The position numbers and the translations under genes are program-made. From Bradyrhizobium rifense (GTDB lineage: Bacteria > Pseudomonadota > Alphaproteobacteria > Rhizobiales > Xanthobacteraceae), in the NCBI RefSeq assembly GCF_008123425.1, contig NZ_VSSS01000101.1, positions 1 through 35,700 on the forward strand: 35,700 nt of DNA. Reading direction: 5' to 3'. Below, one piece after another: positions 8,828 through 15,561 of the stretch. Numbering within the stretch: the first letter of the stretch is position 1; each line of letters opens with the position of its first letter. A model generated the notes under the pieces. That model had not been told where the DNA came from. It searched no databases and saw nothing but the letters and a program-made list of their open reading frames with translations.

Positions 8828-9985
8828 GTGAACGACATGCAATGGGCCCCCCTCGGCCCCTCCGAACCGGTCCCGCCGCCGCTGCCGCCCTCGCGGGTCG
8901 ACTTCACCGGCAACCGCACCGAGTTCCGCAAAATGGTCACCAAGGGTGCCATGCTGGAGCTCGTCACCTTCGGCTTCTACCGGTTCTGGCTCGTCACCGA
9001 CATCCGCCGGCATTTGTGGTCGAACACCGCGATCGACGGCGACGCCGCCGAATATACCGGCCGCGCCAAGGAGCTCCTGGTCGGCTTCCTGTTCGCGCTT
9101 GCCATCCTGGTGCCGATCTATCTCGCCTATTTCCTCGTCGGTATCGAGTTCGAGCGCTGGCAGGGCTTCGCCTCGACGCCGCTGTTCATCTCCTTTTACG
9201 CCTTCGGCCAGTTCGCGATCTTTCGCGCGCGACGTTATCGTTTGACGCGCACGGTCTGGCGCGGCGTACGCTTCTGGATGGACGGCTCCGGCTGGGTCTA
9301 TTCGTTCCGCGCGATGCTGTGGGGCCTGCTGGTGTTCCTGACGCTCGGCCTGGCGCTGCCGTGGCGCGAGGCGTCGCTGGAGCGCTACAAGATGAGGCAC
9401 ACGCATTTCGGCGATCTGCAGGGCGACTTCGAAGGTGACGGCTGGACATTCTTCAAGCGGGGCTGGTGGCTGTGGCTGCTCACACCGATCGCGGTCATCA
9501 TCTTTCCGCTTGCGCCGTTCCTCTATGCCGAGTTCAAGGCGCGCGAATGGCGCTGGTGGCTCAACGGCATCCGCATCGGCGGCGTCAGCCTGTCCTCGGA
9601 TCTGCCGCACAATGCGTTCTACGGCCTCTATTGGAAGATGGTTGGCTGGTGGCTGCTGCTCTCGACCCTGTTCGGCCTCTATCTCGGCGGTGCCACTATG
9701 CTCGTCGTCAAGGTGAGCGGCGTGCCGGCTGAGCAGGTGTTCGGGCCGGACCACGCCGCCAAGAGCATCCCGATGCTGGTGATGATGGTGATCGGCTATT
9801 TCGCGCTTGCGTTGGCCATCAACATCATCATGCGCGTTTATCTTCAGCGCGATCTCTGGGCCAAGGTGCTGGAGACCGTCGCGGTGCACGATATTGGAGC
9901 CGCCGCCGATGTCCGCGCCAGCGGCGAGCTTGCCAGCGCGCTCGGCGAAGGCTTTGCCGATGGTCTCGATGTCGCAGGATTCTAG
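8828..9985 (+). CDS. DUF898 (YjgN-like) multi-pass membrane protein
   Basis: A 385-residue inner-membrane protein of the DUF898 family, function unknown. After a proline-rich cytoplasmic start comes the typical FTGNRTEFRKMVTKGAMLELVTFGFYRFWLVTDIRRHLW. Repeats of the same module follow (GDLQGDFEGDGWTFFKRGWW), with roughly six hydrophobic segments, for example near 85-105, 160-180, 215-240, 280-305 and 325-345. The likely start is GTG at 8828, preceded by GAGG at good spacing; an in-frame ATG at 8837 has no ribosome binding site. The stop at 9985 is three bases before the GTG start of the M48 peptidase, so the two are translationally linked. This gene order suggests a membrane complex or shared envelope role. 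Confidence 0.85.
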   Translation: MNDMQWAPLGPSEPVPPPLPPSRVDFTGNRTEFRKMVTKGAMLELVTFGFYRFWLVTDIRRHLWSNTAIDGDAAEYTGRAKELLVGFLFALAILVPIYLAYFLVGIEFERWQGFASTPLFISFYAFGQFAIFRARRYRLTRTVWRGVRFWMDGSGWVYSFRAMLWGLLVFLTLGLALPWREASLERYKMRHTHFGDLQGDFEGDGWTFFKRGWWLWLLTPIAVIIFPLAPFLYAEFKAREWRWWLNGIRIGGVSLSSDLPHNAFYGLYWKMVGWWLLLSTLFGLYLGGATMLVVKVSGVPAEQVFGPDHAAKSIPMLVMMVIGYFALALAINIIMRVYLQRDLWAKVLETVAVHDIGAAADVRASGELASALGEGFADGLDVAGF

Positions 9986-9988
9986 ATC

Positions 9989-11119
9989 GTGACTGATGTG
10001 ACCGCCGAGCCCGGCGCCGAGACCAAGCCCGGACAACCGGCGATCTTCTTCGACGGACAATCAAGCCGCCGGCGTCAGGTCATGCTGACACTGGGTGACG
10101 CGCTCGATATCGCCGAGCCGAACGATGGACAGGCGGGCGGGGCCGTCACGCGCTGGGCCTATGACGAGATCCGTCGCGCCGACAGTCCGGCCGGCATCCT
10201 GCGCCTGACCGCGACGTCCGCGCCGCCGCTGGCGCGGCTCGAGATCCGCGACGCGGCTTTCGGCGCCGATCTCGTTGCACGCTGTCTGCGGCTCGACGAG
10301 CACCTGACCACGGGCCGCGGTGTTGCAAAAATCGTCGGCTGGTCGCTTGCGGCCGCAATCTCCATCGTCTGCGTCGTGCTGTTCGGCGTGCCGCTCGCCG
10401 CGGATCGCCTGGCGCCGCTGGTGCCGAAACCGATCGAGCGGCGGATCGGCGATGCGTCCGAGGTCCAGGTGAAAACAATCTTCGGCCGCTCCACTTGCAG
10501 TGACCCGGCCGGTCAGGCCGCCTTCTCCAAGCTCGTCAACCGCCTGCGCGACGCCGCTGGACTCGACGACGACTCTATGACGGCCGGCGTGCTGCCGAGC
10601 TCGGTGCCGAATGCATTCGCGCTGCCGGGCGGCAAGGTCTTCGTGCTCAACGCCCTGCTCGAGAAGGCCGAAGGTCCCGACGAGATCGCCGGCATCCTCG
10701 CCCACGAGCTCGGCCATCTCAAGCATCACGACAACATGCGCGGCCTGATCTACAACGGCGGCACTTCGTTCCTGATCGGCTTGTTGTTCGGCGACGTCAC
10801 CGGCTCGTCCGCCGTGATCTTCGCCTCGCGCAGCCTGGTCGAAGCCTCCTATTCGCGCGAGGCCGAGACCAATGCCGACACCTTCGCGATCGACATCATG
10901 CACAAGCTCGGCCGCTCGCCGAAGCCCGCGGCCGAGTTGATGTTCCGCATCACCGGCAAGGAAGGCGGATCAGGCTTCACCATCCTGGCGAGCCACCCGC
11001 TGACCGAGGACCGCCTCGCCCGCATGACGAAAGAAGACCGCCCCGCCAGCGGCCCGCCGCTGCTGACGGACAAGGAATGGCAGGCGCTGAAGGGCATCTG
11101 CGGCAGCGGGAAGATTTGA
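9989..11119 (+). CDS. M48 family zinc metalloprotease, membrane-anchored
   Basis: A 376-residue peptidase of the Ste24/HtpX/BepA clan. The zinc site is HELGH with His239, Glu240 and His243; the third ligand is probably Glu293 in EAETNAD. One clear transmembrane segment (about 113-138, VAKIVGWSLAAAISIVCVVLFGV) separates an N-terminal cytoplasmic domain of about 110 residues from the protease domain, which would then be periplasmic. The DUF898 gene ends three bases upstream and the start is GTG at 9989. Likely roles are envelope protein quality control or processing; the substrate is unknown. The proline in the PNAFALPGG segment before the active site is as in M48 proteins. Confidence 0.9.
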   Translation: MTDVTAEPGAETKPGQPAIFFDGQSSRRRQVMLTLGDALDIAEPNDGQAGGAVTRWAYDEIRRADSPAGILRLTATSAPPLARLEIRDAAFGADLVARCLRLDEHLTTGRGVAKIVGWSLAAAISIVCVVLFGVPLAADRLAPLVPKPIERRIGDASEVQVKTIFGRSTCSDPAGQAAFSKLVNRLRDAAGLDDDSMTAGVLPSSVPNAFALPGGKVFVLNALLEKAEGPDEIAGILAHELGHLKHHDNMRGLIYNGGTSFLIGLLFGDVTGSSAVIFASRSLVEASYSREAETNADTFAIDIMHKLGRSPKPAAELMFRITGKEGGSGFTILASHPLTEDRLARMTKEDRPASGPPLLTDKEWQALKGICGSGKI

Positions 11120-11166
11120 GCCGGATGAGCTTTGAGTCGAAGCTATCGGCCGCGGGCTCGTTCTAA

Positions 11167-11283
11167 CCTCTCCCGCTTGCGGGAGAGGTCGGCGCGAAGC
11201 GCCGGGTGAGGGTTCTCTCCTCTTGGGGGTTCTCGCTTGTGGAGACACCCCCACCCCAGCCCTCCCCCGCAAGCGGGAGAGGG
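11167..11283. repeat. Dispersed inverted-repeat element, family C copy 1
   Basis: CCTCTCCCGCTTGCGGGAGAG begins a perfect palindrome of 10-base arms (11167-11188). A small GGCGC-GAA-GCGCC hairpin (11191-11203) follows, and the element ends in CCCGCAAGCGGGAGAGGG (to 11283). It lies between the convergent ends of the M48 gene and upp. A related element lies at 11970-12113. Confidence 0.75.
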
Positions 11284-11318
11284 AGCGCACCTTCTTCGTT
11301 GCTGCATCTTGCTCTGAA

Positions 11319-11948
11319 CTATCGCGTCCCGTAAGCGCGGTCGCCGGCGTCGCCGAGGCCTGGCAGGATAAAGCCGTTCTCGTCGAGGCCTTCATCCACC
11401 GCGGCGGTCCAAATATGCACGTCCGGATGCAAGCCGCGCAGGCGCTCGAGCCCCTCTGGAGCCGCGATCAGGCAGGCGAGGCGAATGTCCTTGGCGCCGC
11501 GCTCCTTCAGCCGGTCGACTGCGGCGACGGCCGTGTTGGCGGTCGCGACGACAGGCGTCACCACGATCGCGAGGCGCTCGCTGAGATCCGACGGCGACTT
11601 GAAGAAGTACTCGACCGCGGCAAAACTATGCGGCTCGCGGTAGAGGCCGATATGCGCGACGCGCGCGGTCGGCACCAGATCCATCATGCCGTCGACGAAG
11701 GTGGTGCCGGCGCGCAGCATCGGCACGAACACCAGCTTCTTGCCGGCGATCTTGGCCGAGTGCATCGTCGCCAGCGGCGTCTCGATTACGGTGTCAGCGA
11801 GTGGCAGGTCGCGAGTCACCTCGTAGCAGAGCAGCATGCCGATCTCCTTGATCAGCTCGCGGAACGACTTTGTCGAGATCGATTTGTCCCGCACCAGCGT
11901 CAGCTTGTGCTGGACCAGCGGATGATCGACGATCGTGACGCCTTCCAT
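11319..11948 (-). CDS. upp: Uracil phosphoribosyltransferase, URC-associated variant
   Basis: A 209-residue protein that should convert uracil and PRPP to UMP. The N-terminal DHPLVQHKLTLVRD, the central PMLRAGTTFVDGM and the uracil-binding C-terminus PGLGDAGDRAYGT are conserved. The PRPP loop is unusual: where standard UPRTs have DPMLATGGS, this one reads TPVVATANT (131-139), replacing the acidic residue by Thr131. The ATG at 11948 gives the standard length. It is the third gene of a minus-strand set with a GTP cyclohydrolase II homologue and a DUF1688 protein, as in the URC uracil-degradation pathway where UPRT makes UMP as the first intermediate. A repeat element separates it from the DUF1688 gene. 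Whether it salvages or feeds catabolism is inferred from context. Confidence 0.88.
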   Translation of the reverse strand: MEGVTIVDHPLVQHKLTLVRDKSISTKSFRELIKEIGMLLCYEVTRDLPLADTVIETPLATMHSAKIAGKKLVFVPMLRAGTTFVDGMMDLVPTARVAHIGLYREPHSFAAVEYFFKSPSDLSERLAIVVTPVVATANTAVAAVDRLKERGAKDIRLACLIAAPEGLERLRGLHPDVHIWTAAVDEGLDENGFILPGLGDAGDRAYGTR

Positions 11949-11969
11949 GATCGGATGCTCTTGCTTTTC

Positions 11970-12113
11970 CCTTCTCCCCTTGTGGGAGAAGGTGGCGCGA
12001 AGCGCCGGATGAGGGGTCGTCTCCGCGAACTCAAATGAGAGATGTGCCCGCGGAAGCAACCCCTCACCCGGCTTCGCTTTCGCGAAGCCACCCTCTCCCA
12101 CAAGGGGAGAGGG
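11970..12113. repeat. Dispersed inverted-repeat element, family C copy 2, inside the URC-type cluster
   Basis: CCTTCTCCCCTTGTGGGAGAAG opens the element and CCCTCTCCCACAAGGGGAGAG closes it, with GGCGCGAAGCGCC and GGCTTCGCTTTCGCGAAGCC hairpins inside. It fills nearly all of the 166-base gap between the DUF1688 stop and the upp start. It could stabilise upstream mRNA or reduce read-through into upp. Confidence 0.75.
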
Positions 12114-12114
12114 T

Positions 12115-13353
12115 TTAAAAAACAGTGCCGTCGCTGATCACCTTGAGCGGCGGCGAGCCATCGGGACGGCGCGAAAAGGCAATCGCCCGGCCCGCGGCCC
12201 AGGTGCCGCCTTCCAGGATGCTGGCAAGCGGCAGGGACTGCGGCGTACGGCCGAGCTTGACGCGAACCAGTTCGGCAACACGATCGAGCAGCGCGACGGT
12301 GAGCGCGCGCCACTCCACCACGAGCAGTGAGTCCACCGCATGCGCACGATCGGCATCCGCAACATCGCGCAGACGCAGCACCTCGTGATCGACGAACAGG
12401 CCGCCATTGCGATATTCGGCAAGCCCGGTCAGGCCGTCGATGTCGGTGACCTCAAATCCGGCGCGCTGGAGCGGCTCGATCAGCGAATAGCTCAGCCATT
12501 GCGACAGCTTGTGCAGCGGCACGAGGCTGGCGGTCGCATCATCGGCCTTGATCGCCGGATGGCGCCAGCAATCGCCGAGCGGGACGCCGGCGAGCTCGAG
12601 CCGCGACGGCCAGATCGGCCCGAGCTGGTTCAGCACCGCAGACAGGATTGCGGGTGCGGGGATCGCGCCGTTCGTTGCCTGCGCGGCGATGTGATCGAAC
12701 AGGCCGCCCGGTCGTGACGTGTCGTGCATGCCGAAGACATCGGGGTGCGCCGCAACCTGCTTGCCGAGGCGTCGCAGCAGATCGGTGCGTCCCTCGAGGC
12801 CGAGCAGCGGATTGGCATCGCTCGCCTGGAAGGCTGAGTTGAGCGCGGCGAGCGGCAGTTTTGCGAGCACATCCGCATCGACCCTGAACGGCGCGCGTGC
12901 ATCGGCGGAGAAAAGTCCGCCGGCAAACATGTCAAGGCTTGCAATCGCCAGCCCCTCCGATCGGCCGATGCCTTGCCCCGTCACAGCGTCGCGATAGCGC
13001 CACGCAGCACCCGCGCCGGCATCGAGCAGCACGCTGACGATGGCGAGGTCGAACTCCGCGCGCGCCCGCGCCGCGCGATCGGGCCACGATGTCGCGTCGG
13101 CCAGCAGCGCCCAGCGATCGACGCCGCCGAACACAAAATGCCGCCACCGCGCATGGAAGGGAATGTCCAGCGTCGGATAGGCTTTGCGCGTGACAGCCAG
13201 CACGGCCTCCGCAACGCCGTCCATCCGATCGAGATCGATGGTGAAATGCGTGAGCCCGCCGTTCAGTCCGATTGCGAGCATCTCGCCAGCCCGCGCGCGA
13301 ACCGCCTTTGCGGTGAGGAGCGCGCGTGCTTGCAGTTCCAAAACGTCCGCCAT
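12115..13353 (-). CDS. DUF1688 protein (Urc4 homologue, uracil catabolism)
   Basis: A 412-residue soluble protein matching DUF1688, the family of Lachancea kluyveri Urc4. Urc4 is needed for growth on uracil as nitrogen source, but its chemistry is not established to my knowledge. Characteristic text includes GLNGGLTHFTIDLDRM near residues 30-44, PFHARWRHF, FRVDADVLAKLPLAALNSAFQ, GRTDLLRRLG, RPGGLFDH, and a C-terminal half with FEVTDIDGLTGLAEYRNGGLF. No signal peptide or membrane segment is seen. The ATG at 13353 lies 7 bases after the stop of the GTP cyclohydrolase II homologue, so the pair is cotranscribed. I recognise the family mainly from this text and from its partners. Confidence 0.85.
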   Translation of the reverse strand: MADVLELQARALLTAKAVRARAGEMLAIGLNGGLTHFTIDLDRMDGVAEAVLAVTRKAYPTLDIPFHARWRHFVFGGVDRWALLADATSWPDRAARARAEFDLAIVSVLLDAGAGAAWRYRDAVTGQGIGRSEGLAIASLDMFAGGLFSADARAPFRVDADVLAKLPLAALNSAFQASDANPLLGLEGRTDLLRRLGKQVAAHPDVFGMHDTSRPGGLFDHIAAQATNGAIPAPAILSAVLNQLGPIWPSRLELAGVPLGDCWRHPAIKADDATASLVPLHKLSQWLSYSLIEPLQRAGFEVTDIDGLTGLAEYRNGGLFVDHEVLRLRDVADADRAHAVDSLLVVEWRALTVALLDRVAELVRVKLGRTPQSLPLASILEGGTWAAGRAIAFSRRPDGSPPLKVISDGTVF

Positions 13354-13360
13354 CGCCTGA

Positions 13361-14617
13361 TCAGTATTTTTCCAGCGAACGTCCGACCACGCCGTCGACG
13401 TCCTTCTCGGGCGCAATGTCGGTCGTGTAATAGCCGGCGGCTTTCTTGGCGGCGATCTCGACATGCGCGTCAGCCGGAATCAGCTCCAGCGGGATCGGCA
13501 CGCGCTCGACGATGTCGATGCCTTGCGAGGTCAAAGCGTCGTATTTCATGTCGCTCATCGACAGGAAACGGTCGATCCGCTTCAGGCCGAGCCAGTGAAT
13601 CGTGTCCGGCATCAATTGCTGGAAGCGCGCGTCCTGGACACCGGCGACGCATTCGGTGCGCTCGAAATAGGCGGCGGCGGCGTCGCCGTCCTCCTGGCGC
13701 TTACGCGCATTATAGACCAGGAATTTGGTGACCTCGCCGAGCGCGCGGCCTTCCTTGCGATTGTAGATGACGAGCCCGAGCCCGCCCTCCTGCGCGCCGC
13801 GCGCGGATTCCTCGATGCCGTGGATGAGATAGGGCCGGCAGGTGCAGATGTCGGAGCCGAACACGTCGGAGCCGTTGCACTCGTCATGGACGCGGCAGGT
13901 GATTTTTGTGCGGTGGTCCGGCAGTTTTGTCACATCGCCGAACATGTAAACGGTAGTGCCGCCGATCGGCGGCAAAAACACCTTCAGGTCCGGTCGAGTC
14001 ACGAGTTCGGGGAACATGCCGGCGGTCTGCTCGAACAGCGTGCGGCGCAGTTCGGTCTCGTTGGTCGCAAAGCGCTCGGCAAGGCCGGGCAGATACCAGA
14101 CCGGATCGATCGCGATCTTCACCACCGAGACGCTGCCATTGGCATGCACGACCTCGCCGTCGGCGCGCAATCGCTTGGCTGCAAGCGCCTCGCGGATTTC
14201 GGGCAGGTCGAGCCGTGCCCGCGTCACCGCGATGCTCGGGCGGATATCGACGCCCTCGGCGATGTCCTTGCCGAAATTCTCGGCGACCAGATGACCCCAG
14301 GGGTCGAGCGCGACGATTTTTGCGGGATCGCGCCACTGCTCGAACGGCCCGATGGTCGCCGCCGGAAACGTGTTGGTGAGATCGGGGCGCCGGATGGGAT
14401 CGAGCGCACCGGCGGAGACGGCGAGTGCGCGATACATCGCATAGGAGCCGCCATGGCTGCCGATCACGTTGCGATCCCCGGCGCGCGACACCGTGCCGAT
14501 GATCGGCCCGCGGGCGCGCGCATCGGCAGCACCCCAGTGAATCGGAAAGGCCGCCTTGCGGCCCGGCTCCGGGTGCGAGGTGAGGCGGATGTGGTCGGTA
14601 CGGTTCGCGCGGCTCAT
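13361..14617 (-). CDS. GTP cyclohydrolase II-like protein (Urc1 homologue)
   Basis: A 418-residue protein with a 200-residue N-terminal extension and a C-terminal GTP cyclohydrolase II domain. The zinc cysteines are present as Cys247, Cys258 and Cys260 (HDECNGSDVFGSDICTC), with exactly the 11- and 2-residue spacing of E. coli RibA Cys54/65/67. The catalytic-loop segment reads YNRKEGRALGEVTK, where RibA has YMRQEGRGIG. In the URC pathway the homologue Urc1 is thought to act on a uracil nucleotide-derived compound, not on GTP for riboflavin. The next gene is the DUF1688 partner and upp follows; no other rib gene is near. ATG 14617 is preceded by GGGAG seven bases upstream. Context makes a URC role much likelier than riboflavin synthesis. 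Confidence 0.88.
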   Translation of the reverse strand: MSRANRTDHIRLTSHPEPGRKAAFPIHWGAADARARGPIIGTVSRAGDRNVIGSHGGSYAMYRALAVSAGALDPIRRPDLTNTFPAATIGPFEQWRDPAKIVALDPWGHLVAENFGKDIAEGVDIRPSIAVTRARLDLPEIREALAAKRLRADGEVVHANGSVSVVKIAIDPVWYLPGLAERFATNETELRRTLFEQTAGMFPELVTRPDLKVFLPPIGGTTVYMFGDVTKLPDHRTKITCRVHDECNGSDVFGSDICTCRPYLIHGIEESARGAQEGGLGLVIYNRKEGRALGEVTKFLVYNARKRQEDGDAAAAYFERTECVAGVQDARFQQLMPDTIHWLGLKRIDRFLSMSDMKYDALTSQGIDIVERVPIPLELIPADAHVEIAAKKAAGYYTTDIAPEKDVDGVVGRSLEKY

Positions 14618-14640
14618 GGCCAAACTCCCAAAAAGCCAAC

Positions 14641-14661
14641 GGCCCGCCGCTCGGACGGGCC
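14641..14661 (-). promoter_or_regulatory. Terminator-like leader hairpin in front of the URC-type cluster
   Basis: On the minus strand GGCCCG and CGGGCC pair around a 9-base loop, followed by GTTGGCTTTTT and then the GGGAG ribosome binding site of the GTP cyclohydrolase II-like gene. A stem followed by a short T-run directly before the start resembles an attenuator. No ligand or leader peptide is recognised. Confidence 0.4.
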
Positions 14662-14671
14662 TGGCTCTGCG

Positions 14672-14697
14672 GCGTTACCGGCACAGGCCGGCGACGC
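14672..14697 (-). promoter_or_regulatory. Upstream leader hairpin of the URC-type cluster
   Basis: On the minus strand GCGT-CG-CCGGC-CTGT-GCCGG-TA-ACGC folds as two stacked stems (4 and 5 pairs) with a 2x2 internal loop and a 4-base cap. It precedes the terminator-like hairpin by 10 bases in the same leader. It could be part of a regulatory RNA switch or just GC-rich folding. Confidence 0.35.
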
Positions 14698-14707
14698 AAT
14701 CCAACAT

Positions 14708-14734
14708 ATTGTAGCGGCCGGCCACGACAGACAA
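14708..14734 (-). promoter_or_regulatory. Candidate promoter of the URC-type cluster
   Basis: On the minus strand a TTGTCT -35-like box (14734-14729) and a TACAAT -10-like box (14713-14708) are separated by 15 bases, about 95 bases before the start codon. The spacing is slightly short, so this is only a candidate. It would place both leader hairpins in the transcript. Confidence 0.35.
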
Positions 14735-14880
14735 GTTAATCGTGCGGGGCGGGCAGGGCTGTTTATCTGCTTCTTATATGGGGATTGTCTGGCCTGACGG
14801 AAATGGCGGGGCCGCGCCGGGTGGGCGATCTTCCGGCGGTCCTCTTCATTTAAGATATTGATATAATTGTATTTTTCTAG

Positions 14881-15393
14881 TTATCGGCCGACCGAGCCCG
14901 CAAACCTGCGTCGCGCGCAGGCCAGTCGCGACAGGACCTCGCCGGTCGGCAGCGACGTCACCTCGGCGATTTCCCGGTAGGACAGCTCGTCGATCTCGCG
15001 CAGCACCAGGATTTCGCGCAGGCGCCGCGGCAGGGTCTCGATGGCGCAGCGAATTGCGGTCGCATCGAGACCGGCGGCTGCCGAAATTTTGTCCGCACGG
15101 TCGTCCGTTCGGAGGACGGAAGCGGCGACCGCATCAGGTAACCGCTTGTGTGCGAATACATCACTTTGCCGATCGCGTCGCCGACGGGTGGTCAGCCATG
15201 TCCGATAGCAATTCCGCACGCCCCTCAATAACCGGGTCCGGTTTCGTCGCTCCGTATCGACATCGGTGCGGAGAAACGCCGCCTGCACGATGTGCTCGGC
15301 GGCGTCCGCGTCGCCGCTCAGGAAGCGCGCAAAATTATAAGCCGAGTCGAGCATAGGCATGCCGTCCCGTCCCGGATTGACACCGTTCTGCAT
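14881..15393 (-). CDS. ECF-like RNA polymerase sigma factor
   Basis: A 170-residue sigma-70 family protein with the layout of ECF factors. Residues 15-45 (LDSAYNFARFLSGDADAAEHIVQAAFLR) match region 2 helix 1-2, and residues 117-165 form region 4: IETLPRRLREILVLREIDELSYREIAEVTSLPTGEV with a clear helix-turn-helix. The region 2 part is short and basic (RTRLLRGVRNCYRTW, then a run of arginines), so DNA melting ability is uncertain. No anti-sigma gene is adjacent. The neighbour on the other strand is a CadC-like regulator 168 bases away; the next gene in the same direction is the URC-type cluster 263 bases downstream. The start could also be ATG codon 12 or 14. Confidence 0.75.
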   Translation of the reverse strand: MQNGVNPGRDGMPMLDSAYNFARFLSGDADAAEHIVQAAFLRTDVDTERRNRTRLLRGVRNCYRTWLTTRRRRDRQSDVFAHKRLPDAVAASVLRTDDRADKISAAAGLDATAIRCAIETLPRRLREILVLREIDELSYREIAEVTSLPTGEVLSRLACARRRFAGSVGR

Positions 15394-15500
15394 CGATCGC
15401 CCCGCCCGATCCCGTGTTGATGTGCGCGGCTCTCTTCGCTCGCATGGCAGCCGGTCTCAATGGACGGCGCGTGGTCTTTCGCTGGACTCGCAATCCCCCG

Positions 15501-15527
15501 GGAAGCCTTGTGAAATCATCGGCTTCC
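15501..15527. promoter_or_regulatory. Inverted repeat upstream of the CadC-like gene
   Basis: GGAAGCC (15501-15507) and GGCTTCC (15521-15527) are perfect 7-base inverted arms 13 bases apart, ending 34 bases before ATG 15562. It may be an operator for the divergent sigma factor and CadC-like pair, or a leader hairpin. No known motif was recognised. Confidence 0.3.
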
Positions 15528-15561
15528 GGCCACGCCTCCCCAACGCTGCGACGGGAATTCC

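Noticed and set aside
13361..14617. GTP cyclohydrolase II homologue as riboflavin RibA
   Set aside because: The domain has a 200-residue N-terminal extension, no rib genes are adjacent, and the neighbours are DUF1688 and UPRT; a URC role fits better, though GTP activity is untested.
13463..14797. Open frame of 444 codons antisense to the GTP cyclohydrolase II homologue
   Set aside because: Shadow frame; the minus strand has the zinc-cysteine motif and a good ribosome binding site.
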